64,000 nt of DNA from Caulobacter ginsengisoli (GCF_030814835.1 NZ_JAUSVS010000007.1:183969-247968), one strand, 5' to 3'. Numbered from the stretch's first letter, positions 16,808 through 25,321 are shown. The notes: a model not told the origin generated them from the letters alone. Numbers and translations: made by a program.

Positions 16808-18928
16808 CTACGCCACCGGGAACCCGCGATCCCGCATCAGCGCATCGACATTCACGTCCCGCCCGCGGAAGCGGCGGAAGGCCTCGCCCGCGTCGATGGT
16901 GTCGCCCACGCTCATGATGCTGTCATGCAGCCGCTTGGCGGTGGGCTTGTCGTAGAAGCCGCCGGGCGCTTCTGCAAAAGCCTCGGCGGCGTCGGCGGTC
17001 AGGGTGTCGGCCCAGATGTAGTCGTAGTAGCCGGCCGAATAGCCGTCGCCCGAGAAGATGTGCCCGAAGTGCGGCATGCGGTGACGCATGACGATCTCGG
17101 CCGGCATGCCGATCTCGGCCAGGGTGGCCTTCTCGAATTCCTTGGGATCGATGGGCGTGGCGCCGGCCAGGTGGGCCTTCATGTCGACCAGGGCGCTGGC
17201 CAGGTATTCCACCGTGATGAAGCCCTGGTTGAAGGTCTCGGAGTTCTTGATCTTCTTGACCAGCGCCTCGGGGATCGGCTTGCCGGTCTGGTAGTGGACG
17301 GCGAACCGGCTGAGCACCTCCTTGGTCGGCAGCCAGTGCTCGTTGAGCTGGCTGGGGAACTCGACGAAGTCGCGGGCGACGTTGGTGCCGGCCAGCTGCG
17401 GGTAGTGGGCGTTGGAGTTGAGGCCGTGCAGGGCGTGGCCGAACTCGTGGAACATGGTCGAGGCGTCGTCCCAGGAGATCAGCACCGCCTCGCCCGGCTT
17501 GCCCTTCACGAAGTTGCAGTTGTTGGAGACGATCGGGGTCACGAAGCCGCGGAAATTCTCCTGGGTGCGGTACTCGTTCATCCAGGCGCCCGACTGCTTG
17601 CCGGCCCGGGCGTAGGGGTCGAAATACCACAGGCCGACCCGCTTGCCGCCCTTGGTCACTTCCCAGACCCGGACGTCCGGATGGCAGACCGGCACGTCAT
17701 GGATCTCGGCGAACTTGAAGCCGTAGATCTGGCCGGCGGCCCAGTGCATGGCCTCGCGCATCTTGTCGAGCTGCAGGTAGGGCTTCACCTCGTTCTGGTC
17801 GAGGTCGTAGCGGGCCTTGCGGACCTTCTCGGCGTAGTAGCGATAGTCCCAGGGCTCGATCTTCAGCCCGCCGCCCTCGGCGTCGGCGATCTTCTGCATG
17901 TCGGCCACTTCCTCGTGGACGCGCGCCACGGCCGGCTTCCAGACCCGCAGCATCAGGTCCATGGCCGCGTCCGGCGTGCCAGACATCTGGCCGGCCGTGA
18001 TCCAGTGCGCATGGGTCTTGAAGCCCAGCAGCTTGGCCTTCTCGGCCCGCAGCCCCAGGATCTCGGTGATGATCTTGTTGTTGTCGTGGGCGTTGCCGTT
18101 GTCGCCGCGCGAGATCCACATCTTCCAGGCCTTCTGGCGCATGTCGCGCTTGGAGGCATAGGTCAGGTAGGGCTCGACCGACGAGCGGGTGTTGGTCAGC
18201 ATCCACTTGCCCTTCTGGCCCTTGTCCTCGGCCGTGGCCGCGGCGGCGGCCTTCAGCGAGTCGGGCAGCCCGGCCAGGTCACCCTCTTCCAGGAGGATGG
18301 TGTAGTCCTCCTCGTCGGCCAGCTCGTTCTGGCTGAAGGTCGTATAGAGGGTGGCCAGCCGCTGGTTGATCTCGGCCAGCCGCTTCTTGTCGGCCCCGTT
18401 CAGGGCCGCGCCCTGGCGGGCGAAGTTGTTGTAGGTGCGCCAGGCCAGCCGCTTCTGCTCGTCGGTCAGCCCGGCCGTCCCGCGGGTGTCGTAGACCGCC
18501 TTGACCCGGGCGAAGAGGGCCTCGTTCTGGGTGATCTCGTCGCCGAAGGCGGCGAACACCGGGGTGACCTCCTGCTCGACCTTCTGCATGTCGTCGCTGC
18601 TGAGCGTCGAGGTGTAGATGTTGAACATCGAGGCGGCGCGGGTCAGGGGATCGCCGCTGGCCTGCATGGCGCGCAGGGTGTTGTCGAAATTGGCGGGCGC
18701 CGGGTTGGCGGCGATGGCCGCGATGTCGGCCCGGTTCAGCTCGATGCCCTTCATGATCGCCGGCTTGAAGTGCTCGACCTTGACCTTGTCGAAGGGCGGG
18801 ACGCCGCCGTGCGGGCCGGTCCAGGTCGCCAGCAGGGGGTTGTCCTCGGCCGCCAGGGCCAGGCTGGGATTGATCGCGGCGGCGGTGACAGCGGCGGCGG
18901 ATGCGGCCAGGAAAGTGCGGCGTTTCAA
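16808..18928 (-). CDS. M3-family metallopeptidase (dipeptidyl carboxypeptidase type), exported
   Basis: The 706-residue zinc peptidase has a signal sequence starting MKRRTFLAASAAAVTAAA, which has a twin arginine and is probably a Tat leader. The M3 zinc motif HEFGH begins at about residue 494 (TMFHEFGHALHG), and DFVEFPSQLNEHW and the C-terminal HFSGDGYSAGYYDYIW-like region (seen as FGHIFSGDGYSAGYYDYIW) match Dcp/OpdA enzymes that trim C-terminal dipeptides. Length matches Dcp. Periplasmic location is inferred from the leader. Confidence 0.92.
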   Translation of the reverse strand: MKRRTFLAASAAAVTAAAINPSLALAAEDNPLLATWTGPHGGVPPFDKVKVEHFKPAIMKGIELNRADIAAIAANPAPANFDNTLRAMQASGDPLTRAASMFNIYTSTLSSDDMQKVEQEVTPVFAAFGDEITQNEALFARVKAVYDTRGTAGLTDEQKRLAWRTYNNFARQGAALNGADKKRLAEINQRLATLYTTFSQNELADEEDYTILLEEGDLAGLPDSLKAAAAATAEDKGQKGKWMLTNTRSSVEPYLTYASKRDMRQKAWKMWISRGDNGNAHDNNKIITEILGLRAEKAKLLGFKTHAHWITAGQMSGTPDAAMDLMLRVWKPAVARVHEEVADMQKIADAEGGGLKIEPWDYRYYAEKVRKARYDLDQNEVKPYLQLDKMREAMHWAAGQIYGFKFAEIHDVPVCHPDVRVWEVTKGGKRVGLWYFDPYARAGKQSGAWMNEYRTQENFRGFVTPIVSNNCNFVKGKPGEAVLISWDDASTMFHEFGHALHGLNSNAHYPQLAGTNVARDFVEFPSQLNEHWLPTKEVLSRFAVHYQTGKPIPEALVKKIKNSETFNQGFITVEYLASALVDMKAHLAGATPIDPKEFEKATLAEIGMPAEIVMRHRMPHFGHIFSGDGYSAGYYDYIWADTLTADAAEAFAEAPGGFYDKPTAKRLHDSIMSVGDTIDAGEAFRRFRGRDVNVDALMRDRGFPVA

Positions 18929-19021
18929 GGAAAGGCGCTCCAGAGGCTTAAATTGCTGGGGGGACCCTATGGCAAAGGCACGGGGTCGTCACATGAAGGG
19001 GTTGTAATGCAAAGAGCAACC

Positions 19022-19591
19022 CTAGCTGGGCAGGGGATGCCCAAAGCCCTGCCACAGGTAGAGGCCGCACATGGCCGCCAGGAAGCCGCCCTGGGCCCAG
19101 CGGTTGCGGACGAAGACCAGGATCAGGGCCGTGGCGGGGGCCAGATGGCCCAGGTTGAAGAGATAGGGGGCGGGATAGTCGCTGCGCTGGCTGAGGCCCC
19201 AGACGAACAGCCACAGCAGCGGCGTGTGCAGGGCGAACAGCAGGAAGTAGCGGCGAGAGGCGGCGGCGAAACTGTCCTTCAGATCGACGCCCTCGGGCCC
19301 CACCTCGTCGGGCAGGGCGGCGCTGGACATCAGAAACAGCAGGCCGACGCTGGCCACCAGCAGGGCGAACAGCTCGAAGGTCACCGCCGGGGCGCTGCCC
19401 CGCACCGAATACCAGGCCCACCACTGGGTGAGGATCTTGAGCAGCGCCGCCAGGGCCGCCAGCGGGCCCAGCCAGTCCCATTTCACCCGCGATCCCGCCG
19501 CCAGCAGCCGGTTGAGGCTGACGAAGACGTCGGACACCGCGATGCCCATGACGATCGCCGCGAAGGTCAGCAGATAGTCGAACGGTTCCAT
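19022..19591 (-). CDS. Multi-pass membrane protein of unknown function
   Basis: The 189-residue protein has about six hydrophobic helices, beginning EPFDYLLTFAAIVMGIAVSD. The motif IVMGIAVSDVFVSLNRLL near the N-terminus recurs in uncharacterised alphaproteobacterial membrane proteins, as far as I recall. No catalytic motif is visible. It is divergent from murI with 71 bp between the starts. Confidence 0.72.
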   Translation of the reverse strand: MEPFDYLLTFAAIVMGIAVSDVFVSLNRLLAAGSRVKWDWLGPLAALAALLKILTQWWAWYSVRGSAPAVTFELFALLVASVGLLFLMSSAALPDEVGPEGVDLKDSFAAASRRYFLLFALHTPLLWLFVWGLSQRSDYPAPYLFNLGHLAPATALILVFVRNRWAQGGFLAAMCGLYLWQGFGHPLPS

Positions 19592-19662
19592 GAGCCTCCC
19601 CGCCTGGGACCCGAAGCTTAGCGGTATGGACGGCGGCCTGTCGCGGGGCTAAGCGCTGGGCC

Positions 19663-20514
19663 ATGGCGATAGGCGTTTTCGATTCCGGAATTGGCGGTCT
19701 TTCCGTGCACCGCGCGCTGGTCGAGCGGCTGGCCCATACCGACCTCATCTACCTGGCCGACCAGGCCAACGCCCCCTACGGCGGGCGGCCCGGCGAGGAA
19801 ATCGTCGAGCTGACCAAGGCCGGCTGTATCCGCCTCTTCGACGAGGGGGTCAGCCTGGTGGTCCTGGCCTGCAACACCGCCTCGGCCATCGCGCTGCGCC
19901 GCCTGCAGCAGACCTGGCTGCCGACCTATCGGCGCGAGCTGGGCCGGCCGGTGAACGTGCTGGGCATCATCGTCCCGACCATCGAGGCGGCCACCGGCAT
20001 GCCCTGGGAGCATGAGGCCGACCGCCATGGCGACAAGGTCGAGAAGGTCGACATCCTGGGCGTCTTCTCCACCCCGGGCACCGCCGCCAGCCGCGTCTTC
20101 GAGATCGAGATCGACAAGCGCCGCCAGGACGTGGCGGTGTTCTCCGAGCCCTGCCCCAACCTGGCCCGGATGATCGAGGACGGCGCCGGCGAGGCCGAAC
20201 TGGCCCAGACGGTGGCCGGTCACGTCGAGGCCCTGCGCCGCCGCATCGGGCGCCTCCCAGACAGAGCGATCCTGGGCTGCACCCACTACGAGATCATCGC
20301 CGACCTGTTCAAAGCCGCCCTGCCGCCCGGCACGCCCCTGATCCACCAGCCTGCCGCCACCGCCGACGCCCTGGAGCGCTATCTGGAGCGTCACCCCGAG
20401 CTGTCGGCCGGCCGCGAAGGCAAGCGCCGCTTCCTGACCACGGGCCGGGTCGGCGAGCAGAACCGGCTGATCACCGCCTTCTGGGGGGCGCCGCTGCGGT
20501 TCGAGGCGGCTTGA
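19663..20514 (+). CDS. murI: Glutamate racemase
   Basis: The 283-residue enzyme converts L- to D-glutamate for peptidoglycan. Catalytic pieces are FDSGIGGLSV at residues 6-15, ACNTAS with Cys70 and LGCTHY with Cys206, the two-base cysteine pair. NAPYGGRPGEEI is also typical. The start ATG at 19663 gives the canonical N-terminus. The stop overlaps a possible promoter region of the next gene. Confidence 0.96.
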   Translation: MAIGVFDSGIGGLSVHRALVERLAHTDLIYLADQANAPYGGRPGEEIVELTKAGCIRLFDEGVSLVVLACNTASAIALRRLQQTWLPTYRRELGRPVNVLGIIVPTIEAATGMPWEHEADRHGDKVEKVDILGVFSTPGTAASRVFEIEIDKRRQDVAVFSEPCPNLARMIEDGAGEAELAQTVAGHVEALRRRIGRLPDRAILGCTHYEIIADLFKAALPPGTPLIHQPAATADALERYLERHPELSAGREGKRRFLTTGRVGEQNRLITAFWGAPLRFEAA

Positions 20515-20521
20515 CCTTTCT

Positions 20522-20537
20522 GTAAGCAATGACTTAC
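20522..20537. promoter_or_regulatory. Small inverted repeat upstream of SRPBCC gene
   Basis: GTAAG-CAATGA-CTTAC lies 27 bp before the SRPBCC start, with TTGACC (a -35-like box) just upstream at 20511-20516. No convincing -10 box follows. It may be an operator or only chance. Confidence 0.3.
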
Positions 20538-20563
20538 GGTGTGGCGTCCTGAGGGGGAACGCC

Positions 20564-21085
20564 ATGCGCGCCATCGTCTTCGTCACCGCTCTGCTGCTCG
20601 CCGGTCCCGCCGCTGCTGAGGTCGTCGACAGCCAGCCCAACGGCTTCGAGGTCCGCCAGAGCGCTGCCATCAAGGCCCCGGCTGCCAAGGTCTATGCCGA
20701 CCTGGTCAAGATCGGCGCCTGGTGGGGAAGCGACCACAGCTGGTCGGGCGACGCCAGGAACATCACCATCGACGCGCGGCCCGGCGGCTGCTGGTGCGAA
20801 ACCTGGGCCGGCGGCGGCGTCCTGCACATGACGGTCATCGACGCCCAGCCCGGCAAGCAGCTGCGGTTCGCCGGAGCGCTGGGCCCGCTGAGCTTCAGCG
20901 GCCTGGACGGCCACATGGCCTGGACCCTCGGCGAAAAGGACGGCGTCACCACCGTCACCTGGACCTACGCCGTCGGCGGCTACGTCAGGGGTGGGCTGGG
21001 CCAATGGCCGGCCGGAGTGGACAAGGTGCTGACCGAGCAACTCGAGCGGTTCAAGCGGTTCGAGGAGACGGGCAAGCCCGACTGA
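20564..21085 (+). CDS. Exported SRPBCC/START-like domain protein
   Basis: The 173-residue protein has a signal peptide (AIVFVTALLLAGPAAAEV) followed by a START-like fold: QSAAIKAPAAKVYADLVKIG at its opening and WTLGEKDGVTTVTWTYAVGG near the end. Such domains bind hydrophobic ligands. A leader on this usually cytoplasmic fold suggests a periplasmic binding role. Ligand is unknown. GAGGGGGAACGCC precedes the ATG. Confidence 0.8.
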   Translation: MRAIVFVTALLLAGPAAAEVVDSQPNGFEVRQSAAIKAPAAKVYADLVKIGAWWGSDHSWSGDARNITIDARPGGCWCETWAGGGVLHMTVIDAQPGKQLRFAGALGPLSFSGLDGHMAWTLGEKDGVTTVTWTYAVGGYVRGGLGQWPAGVDKVLTEQLERFKRFEETGKPD

Positions 21086-21090
21086 GGCTC

Positions 21091-21124
21091 CAAGCCCTTC
21101 CCCCGCTGGCGGGGGAAGGGCTTG
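21091..21124. terminator. Strong bidirectional hairpin between convergent genes
   Basis: CAAGCCCTTCCCCCGC pairs perfectly over 16 bp with its complement across a TG loop. It sits 5 bp after the SRPBCC stop and 4 bp before the ahpD stop. There is no T tract, so it is either a hairpin terminator or a member of the intergenic palindrome set. Confidence 0.6.
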
Positions 21125-21127
21125 ACG

Positions 21128-21667
21128 CTAGGCCGCGACCAACGCGCTTTCGGAAGCGATCACCCGACTCACCGCATTGACCACCGCCCCGATCCGCAGC
21201 GCCGCCTGGATGGCCGTGTTCGGGACACCCCGGCTCTTCAGCTCATGCTCGTGGGCGTCCAGGCACATGCCGCAGCCATTGATGGCCGAGACCGCCAGGC
21301 TCCAGAGTTCGAAATCGACCTTGTCGACGCCGGGATTGGCCAGGACGTTCATTCTAAGGCGCGCCGGCAGGGTGCGGTATTCCTCGTTCTTCAGCAGGTG
21401 CAGGGCGCGGTAGTAGACATTGTTCATGCCCATGATGGCCGCGGCGGCCTTGGCGGCCTCGAACGCGGCGTCGGTCAGGCCGGCCTCGCGGGCCGCCGCC
21501 TCGACCTCGGCGATCACCGGGCCGGTCCCGACGGCATGGGCCGAGGCGACAAAGGCGCCCCATTTCTGCTGGTCGGTGAGCAGGGTCTCGGAGGCCAGGG
21601 ACGAGAGGTTGAGGCTCAGATCCTTGGCGTAAGAAGGCAGGCGGTCGCGCAGGGCGTCCAGCGACAT
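21128..21667 (-). CDS. ahpD: Alkyl hydroperoxide reductase AhpD-type protein
   Basis: The 179-residue protein has the AhpD catalytic motif C-x-x-C with His: Cys132, Cys135 and His139 in [14 protein letters not shown], plus the upstream Glu. AhpD recycles AhpC through lipoylated proteins in mycobacteria, and partners in alphaproteobacteria are less certain. The start ATG at 21665-21667 gives [11 protein letters not shown], the usual N-terminus. It lies 178 bp downstream of ahpC on the same strand. Confidence 0.93.
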   Translation of the reverse strand: MSLDALRDRLPSYAKDLSLNLSSLASETLLTDQQKWGAFVASAHAVGTGPVIAEVEAAAREAGLTDAAFEAAKAAAAIMGMNNVYYRALHLLKNEEYRTLPARLRMNVLANPGVDKVDFELWSLAVSAINGCGMCLDAHEHELKSRGVPNTAIQAALRIGAVVNAVSRVIASESALVAA

Positions 21668-21723
21668 GGCGGGATCCTCAAGACGGATTTGAATTTGGGA
21701 AGGTAGAGGCTTGTAAGTAGAGT

Positions 21724-21770
21724 CCGGGAGCCCGCGCCCATCGGGGGGGCTGTGGAGCACGGGCTCCCGG
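21724..21770. repeat. Inverted repeat between ahpC and ahpD
   Basis: CCGGGAGCCCG (21724-21734) and CGGGCTCCCGG (21760-21770) are perfect 11-bp arms around a 25-nt loop. In the ahpC-ahpD transcript this would fold between the two genes and could attenuate or stabilise the message, giving more AhpC than AhpD. That role is inferred. Confidence 0.6.
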
Positions 21771-21845
21771 TTCGGCAGCGGCCGGTTGGACTGAGGCTGG
21801 ACGGCGGGGGGCGTCCGTCCGGCGGGTCCGGTTGTCGGCGGCCTC

Positions 21846-22406
21846 TTATGCTGCCGGTTTCAGAACGTCTCCACCCAGCGGACGGTTGCATGCGCAAAGC
21901 TCATCGGTCTGCAGCGCATCCAGGACCCGCAAAGTGTCGGCCGGGGCGCGGCCCACATTCAGGCTGGTGACGTAGACGTGCTGGACGATCCCGTTGGGGT
22001 CGACCAGATAGGTGGCGCGCTGGGCGACGCCTTCTTCCTCGTCCAGAACCCCGAGCGCGCGGGCCAGGACGCCGCCGTTGTCGGCGAAGTTCCAGATCGC
22101 CAGGCGGTCGAGGTCCGGGTGCTCCCGGCGCCAGCCCAGCTTGGAATGCTCGTTGTCGGTCGAGCCGCCCAGGACGACGGCGTCGCGGTCGGAGAAGTCC
22201 TTGGCCAGGCGGGCGAACTCGGCGATCTCGGTCGGGCAGACGAAGGTGAAGTCCTTGGGATAGAAGAAGATGACCTTCCACTGGCCCGGGAAGCTGTCTT
22301 GCGTGAGGGTCTCAAAGGCGCTGACGCCGTTTTCTTCGTGGCGGTTGAAGCCGGGCTTGACGCCCGTGAGTTTGAACGCGGGGAATTTCTGGCCAACGCC
22401 GAGCAT
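21846..22406 (-). CDS. ahpC: Peroxiredoxin, alkyl hydroperoxide reductase C
   Basis: The 186-residue 2-Cys peroxiredoxin has peroxidatic Cys57 in [10 protein letters not shown] and a C-terminal CAC (Cys171, Cys173) from which the resolving cysteine comes. It reduces H2O2 and organic peroxides. Start ATG at 22404-22406 is preceded by AGAAGGAAG. A start six codons upstream would place that ribosome site inside the gene. It is divergent from oxyR with a clear OxyR site between. Confidence 0.95.
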   Translation of the reverse strand: MLGVGQKFPAFKLTGVKPGFNRHEENGVSAFETLTQDSFPGQWKVIFFYPKDFTFVCPTEIAEFARLAKDFSDRDAVVLGGSTDNEHSKLGWRREHPDLDRLAIWNFADNGGVLARALGVLDEEEGVAQRATYLVDPNGIVQHVYVTSLNVGRAPADTLRVLDALQTDELCACNRPLGGDVLKPAA

Positions 22407-22512
22407 CGAGGACTTCCTTCTCATTAAGCGATGGCGGCCGGGGAGGACCGCCTGAGCCAGTGAGATAGGGACCGCCGGATCATAAATCCAATCGATTGTT
22501 TTGGTCGGCTGG

Positions 22513-22527
22513 ATAGATTATTCCTAT
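22513..22527. promoter_or_regulatory. OxyR-binding half-site
   Basis: ATAGATTATTCCTAT matches the OxyR tetranucleotide consensus ATAG-N7-CTAT and 14 of 15 positions of the longer consensus half-motif. A second, weak half lies at the expected 22-bp offset (22491-22505, starting ATCGAT). It sits 4 bp upstream of the oxyR start, consistent with autorepression of oxyR and activation of ahpC about 110 bp away. Confidence 0.75.
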
Positions 22528-22531
22528 CGCC

Positions 22532-23419
22532 ATGCTCCCCACCCTGCGCCAGCTCCAGTATCTGAAGCTCCTCTCCGAGCACGGCTCGTTCAGCCGCGCC
22601 GCCGAGGCCGCCCACGTCACCCAGCCCACCCTGTCGGCCGGCATCCAGGAGCTGGAGCGCATCCTGGGCGCCCCCGTGGTCGACCGGGCCCGCTCGGGCG
22701 TCATCCTCACCGCCGCCGGCGAGGAGGCGGTCCACCGCGCCCAGGCCATCCTGGCCCAGACCGAGGACCTGGTGCAGGCCGCCCAGACCGCCGGCCAGCC
22801 GCTCACCGGCCGCTTCCGGCTGGGCGTCATCCCGACCATCGCCCCCTATCTGCTGCCCAAGGCCCTGCCGGTGCTGCGCCAGCGCTTTCCCAAGCTGCGC
22901 CTCTTCCTGCGCGAGGACCTGACCGGCCGGCTGATCGCGGGCCTGCGGGCCGGGGCCCTGGACGCCGCCCTGATCGCCCTGCCCTATGACATGACCGGCC
23001 TGGCCTGGGAGCATGTCGCCGACGACGAGCTGCTGGCCGCCGCCCCGGCCAACCACCGCATGGCCCGCGAGAGCCGGGTGCGCCCTGAGGACCTGGAGGG
23101 CGACGACCTGATCCTGCTGGAGGACGGCCACTGCCTTCGCGACCACGTCCTGGCCGCCTGCGGCCTGGAACCGCCCAGGCCCAGCAGCGAGGAAAGCTTC
23201 GCCGCCACCTCCCTGCCGACCCTGGTGCAGATGGTCAGCTCGGGCCTGGGCGTCAGCTTCCTGCCGGCCATGGCGGTCAATGCCGGCCTGACCGAGCATG
23301 TCCCCATGACCATCCGCCACCTGGAGGCCGACCATCCCAGCCGCGAGATCGTCGTCGCCTGGCGGGCCGGGTCCAGCCGGGCGCGGGAGGGACGGCTGCT
23401 GGCTGAGGCGTTTCGGTAA
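22532..23419 (+). CDS. oxyR: Hydrogen peroxide-sensing regulator OxyR
   Basis: The 295-residue LysR-family protein has the HTH at about residues 5-60 (LRQLQYLKLLSEHGSFSRAA). The redox pair Cys201 and Cys210 in CLRDHVLAAC has the same 9-residue spacing as E. coli Cys199/Cys208. Divergent from ahpC, it should form a disulfide on peroxide exposure and activate ahpC-ahpD. Confidence 0.94.
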   Translation: MLPTLRQLQYLKLLSEHGSFSRAAEAAHVTQPTLSAGIQELERILGAPVVDRARSGVILTAAGEEAVHRAQAILAQTEDLVQAAQTAGQPLTGRFRLGVIPTIAPYLLPKALPVLRQRFPKLRLFLREDLTGRLIAGLRAGALDAALIALPYDMTGLAWEHVADDELLAAAPANHRMARESRVRPEDLEGDDLILLEDGHCLRDHVLAACGLEPPRPSSEESFAATSLPTLVQMVSSGLGVSFLPAMAVNAGLTEHVPMTIRHLEADHPSREIVVAWRAGSSRAREGRLLAEAFR

Positions 23420-23425
23420 TCCGCA

Positions 23426-23607
23426 AATCCTCCCCCGGAGGGGGAGGGGGACCATGCGAAGCATGGTGGAGGGGGTCAGCCGCTACATCCACCTCTGCCC
23501 GCGAATCCGCAGCCGATCCGCCGCGGCCTTGCTTGAATCGTGAGTGTAGCTTCAACCCCCTCCACCACGCCTTCGGCGCGGTCCCCCTCCCCCTCCGGGT
23601 GAGGATT
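23426..23607. repeat. Inverted-repeat element, CCTCCCCCGGAGGGGGAGG family
   Basis: Left arm 23426-23476 and right arm 23553-23607 are inverted copies (AATCCTCCCCCGGAGGGG against CCCCTCCGGGTGAGGATT, and GGTGGAGGGGGT against ACCCCCTCCACC). The inner hairpins ACCATGCGAAGCATGGT and CGCCTTCGGCG differ between the arms. The loop is about 75 bp. It lies between oxyR and the padR promoter. Confidence 0.85.
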
Positions 23608-23651
23608 CAAAACAGATACAGTCTAAAATGCTCTTGACTCGATACGATTCC

Positions 23652-23692
23652 GATATATCTAAGACGCGATATATCTTGAAAGGATCGATATC
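23652..23692. promoter_or_regulatory. Triple GATAT operator region of padR
   Basis: GATATATC occurs at 23652-23659 and 23668-23675 (16 bp apart, inside longer direct copies CGATATATCT) and GATATC at 23687-23692, just before the padR ATG at 23696. Each copy is itself a palindrome. The region is markedly AT-rich in a high-GC chromosome. CTCTTGACTC at 23631-23640 may hold the -35 box. It is a likely autoregulatory operator. Confidence 0.7.
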
Positions 23693-23695
23693 ACT

Positions 23696-24241
23696 ATGCA
23701 CAGACATTTCGGATTTGGCCGCGCCCATCACGGCCGCCACGGCTTCGGTTTCCACCATCATGAGGGCGGCCGCGGTCGCCATGGCATGCGGCGGATGTTC
23801 GACCACGGCGACCTGCGGTTCGTGGTCCTCAAGCTGATCGCCGAGAAGCCCCGCCACGGCTACGACCTGATCAAGGCCATCGAGGAAGCCTCGGGCGGCG
23901 CCTACGCCCCCAGCCCCGGCGTCATCTACCCCACCCTGACCCTGCTCGAGGACATGGGCATGGTCACCGCCACCATCGAGGGCGCCAAGAAGCTCTACGC
24001 CATCACCGACGAGGGCCAGGCCTATCTGGCCGCCAACGAGCCGGGCGTGGCGGGCCTGTTCGGCCGCATGGCCGAGGCCGCCTCGCGCTCGACCATGTTC
24101 TCGCCCCAGATCCTGCGGGCCCGCGAGAACCTGCGCACCGCCCTGAAGCTGAAGACCACCGGCCAGGCCCTGACCCAGGACCAGATCGCCGTGATCTGCG
24201 ACGCCCTGGACGCCGCCGCCTCCGCCATCGAGCGCGCCTGA
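23696..24241 (+). CDS. PadR-family regulator with His-rich N-terminus (YqjI/NfeR-like)
   Basis: The 181-residue protein starts with about 30 residues that are a third histidine (HRHFGFGRAHHGRHGFGFHH), then a PadR winged helix (LRFVVLKLIAEKPRHGYDLI, SPGVIYPTLTLLEDMGMV) and a helical dimerisation tail. E. coli YqjI (NfeR) has the same plan: its His-rich leader senses nickel and controls a ferric-reductase gene. Metal sensing here is inferred. AAAGGA lies upstream of the ATG. The stop overlaps the ATG of the DUF2218 gene by one base. Confidence 0.88.
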   Translation: MHRHFGFGRAHHGRHGFGFHHHEGGRGRHGMRRMFDHGDLRFVVLKLIAEKPRHGYDLIKAIEEASGGAYAPSPGVIYPTLTLLEDMGMVTATIEGAKKLYAITDEGQAYLAANEPGVAGLFGRMAEAASRSTMFSPQILRARENLRTALKLKTTGQALTQDQIAVICDALDAAASAIERA

Positions 24242-24618
24242 TGGAGAGCCACGCCAGTCTGAAAACGGCCAGCGCGGCCCGCTATCTGAGCCAGCTCTGC
24301 AAGCATTGGGGCCACTGCTTTCCGGTGAACTTCGATGCGGCGGAGGGCCGGATCGACCTGCCGTCCGGCCCCTGCCTGCTGTGGGCCGATGCGGGTGAGC
24401 TGCGGATCACGATACGGGCGGCCGAGGCGCCGGTCCTGGCCCGCATGGAGGACGTCGTCGCCGAACACCTGGCGCGGTTCGCCTTCCGCGAGGGCGAGGT
24501 CAAGCTGGCCTGGACGAGGGCCTGGCCTGCCGGGTCGATCGACCTGGATCGCCGCCGCAACTCCTCTCCTCTCCGAGGAGAGGTCGACTCTGAGCGCGCC
24601 AGCGCGAAGAGCGGGTGA
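24241..24618 (+). CDS. DUF2218 protein with repeat-derived C-terminus
   Basis: The 125-residue protein has the DUF2218 core in residues 1-95 (AARYLSQLCKHWGHCFPVNF, then RIDLPSGPCLLWADAG). Conserved His and Cys residues suggest metal or haem handling. In other genomes DUF2218 genes commonly sit beside siderophore-interacting ferric reductases and PadR regulators. The last 20 or so codons (NSSPLRGEVDSERASAKSG) and the stop come from repeat family 2, copy 24560-24757, so the natural C-terminus has been replaced or extended. Confidence 0.85.
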   Translation: MESHASLKTASAARYLSQLCKHWGHCFPVNFDAAEGRIDLPSGPCLLWADAGELRITIRAAEAPVLARMEDVVAEHLARFAFREGEVKLAWTRAWPAGSIDLDRRRNSSPLRGEVDSERASAKSG

Positions 24619-24757
24619 GGAGACAGGTCGGCGGCCACGTATCGGGGAAAACACCCTGCGCCGGCGGAATGCTGAACCGCCGCAAGGCTCCCCCTCCGTG
24701 GGACGCCGCCTTCGGCGTGTCCCTCGCTCCCCCTCGCAAGCGAGGGGGAGAGGCGCG
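24560..24757. repeat. Dispersed repeat family 2, inverted full copy
   Basis: This is the reverse complement of the arrangement at 16600-16799: module 2 (GAGGAGAGGTCGACTCT, CGCGAAGAGCGGGTGAGGAG) then module 1 (GGAATGCTGAACCGCCG, ACGCCGCCTTCGGCGTGTCC, CCCCCTCGCAAGCGAGGGGG). Its left end overlaps the last codons of the DUF2218 gene. The right end stops 6 bp short of the regA stop. Confidence 0.9.
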
Positions 24758-24763
24758 CTGCAT

Positions 24764-25321
24764 CTACCGCGGCGCCCGCTTGGCCAGGATTCGCTGAAGG
24801 GTCCGCCGGTGCATCGACAGCCGCCGCGCCGTCTCCGAGACGTTGTGGTTGCACAGCTCATAGACCCGCTGGATATGCTCCCACCGCACCCGGTCGGCGC
24901 TCATCGGATTTTCCGGCGGGGCCGCGGAGGCGCCGCCCTGGGCCAGCAGGGCCCGGACCACGTCGTCGGCGTCGGCGGGCTTGGAGAGGTAGTCCACCGC
25001 CCCCGCCTTCACCGCCGCCACGGCGGTGGCGATGTTGCCATAGCCGGTCAGCATGATGACCTTGGACTCCGGCCGGGCGTCGCGGATGGCCTGGACCACC
25101 TTCAACCCCGTCCCGTCGTCCAGCCGCATGTCCAGCACCGCGAAGGCCGGGGCGTGGGCCCGGACCGCGCCCAGGGCCTCGGCGACGCCCCCGGCCAGGG
25201 TCACTTCGAAACCCCGCTGTTCCAGGGCCCGGCCCAGCCGCGTGCGCAGTGGCGCATCGTCGTCCAGGACCAGAAGACTGCGGTCCGGCAGGGCCGCGAT
25301 GTGATCGTTCAGATCAACCAT
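24764..25321 (-). CDS. regA: Redox response regulator RegA/PrrA/ActR
   Basis: The 185-residue protein has a receiver domain with acidic pocket Asp20-22, phospho-acceptor Asp64 (FAVLDMRLDDG) and Lys in DYLSKPADA. A Fis-type HTH at the C-terminus contains VRWEHIQRVYELCNHNVSET and ARRLSMHRRTLQRIL, the near-invariant RegA recognition helix. It is paired with RegB, 72 bp upstream on the same strand. RegA proteins control respiration and carbon/energy genes in response to redox state. Confidence 0.94.
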   Translation of the reverse strand: MVDLNDHIAALPDRSLLVLDDDAPLRTRLGRALEQRGFEVTLAGGVAEALGAVRAHAPAFAVLDMRLDDGTGLKVVQAIRDARPESKVIMLTGYGNIATAVAAVKAGAVDYLSKPADADDVVRALLAQGGASAAPPENPMSADRVRWEHIQRVYELCNHNVSETARRLSMHRRTLQRILAKRAPR

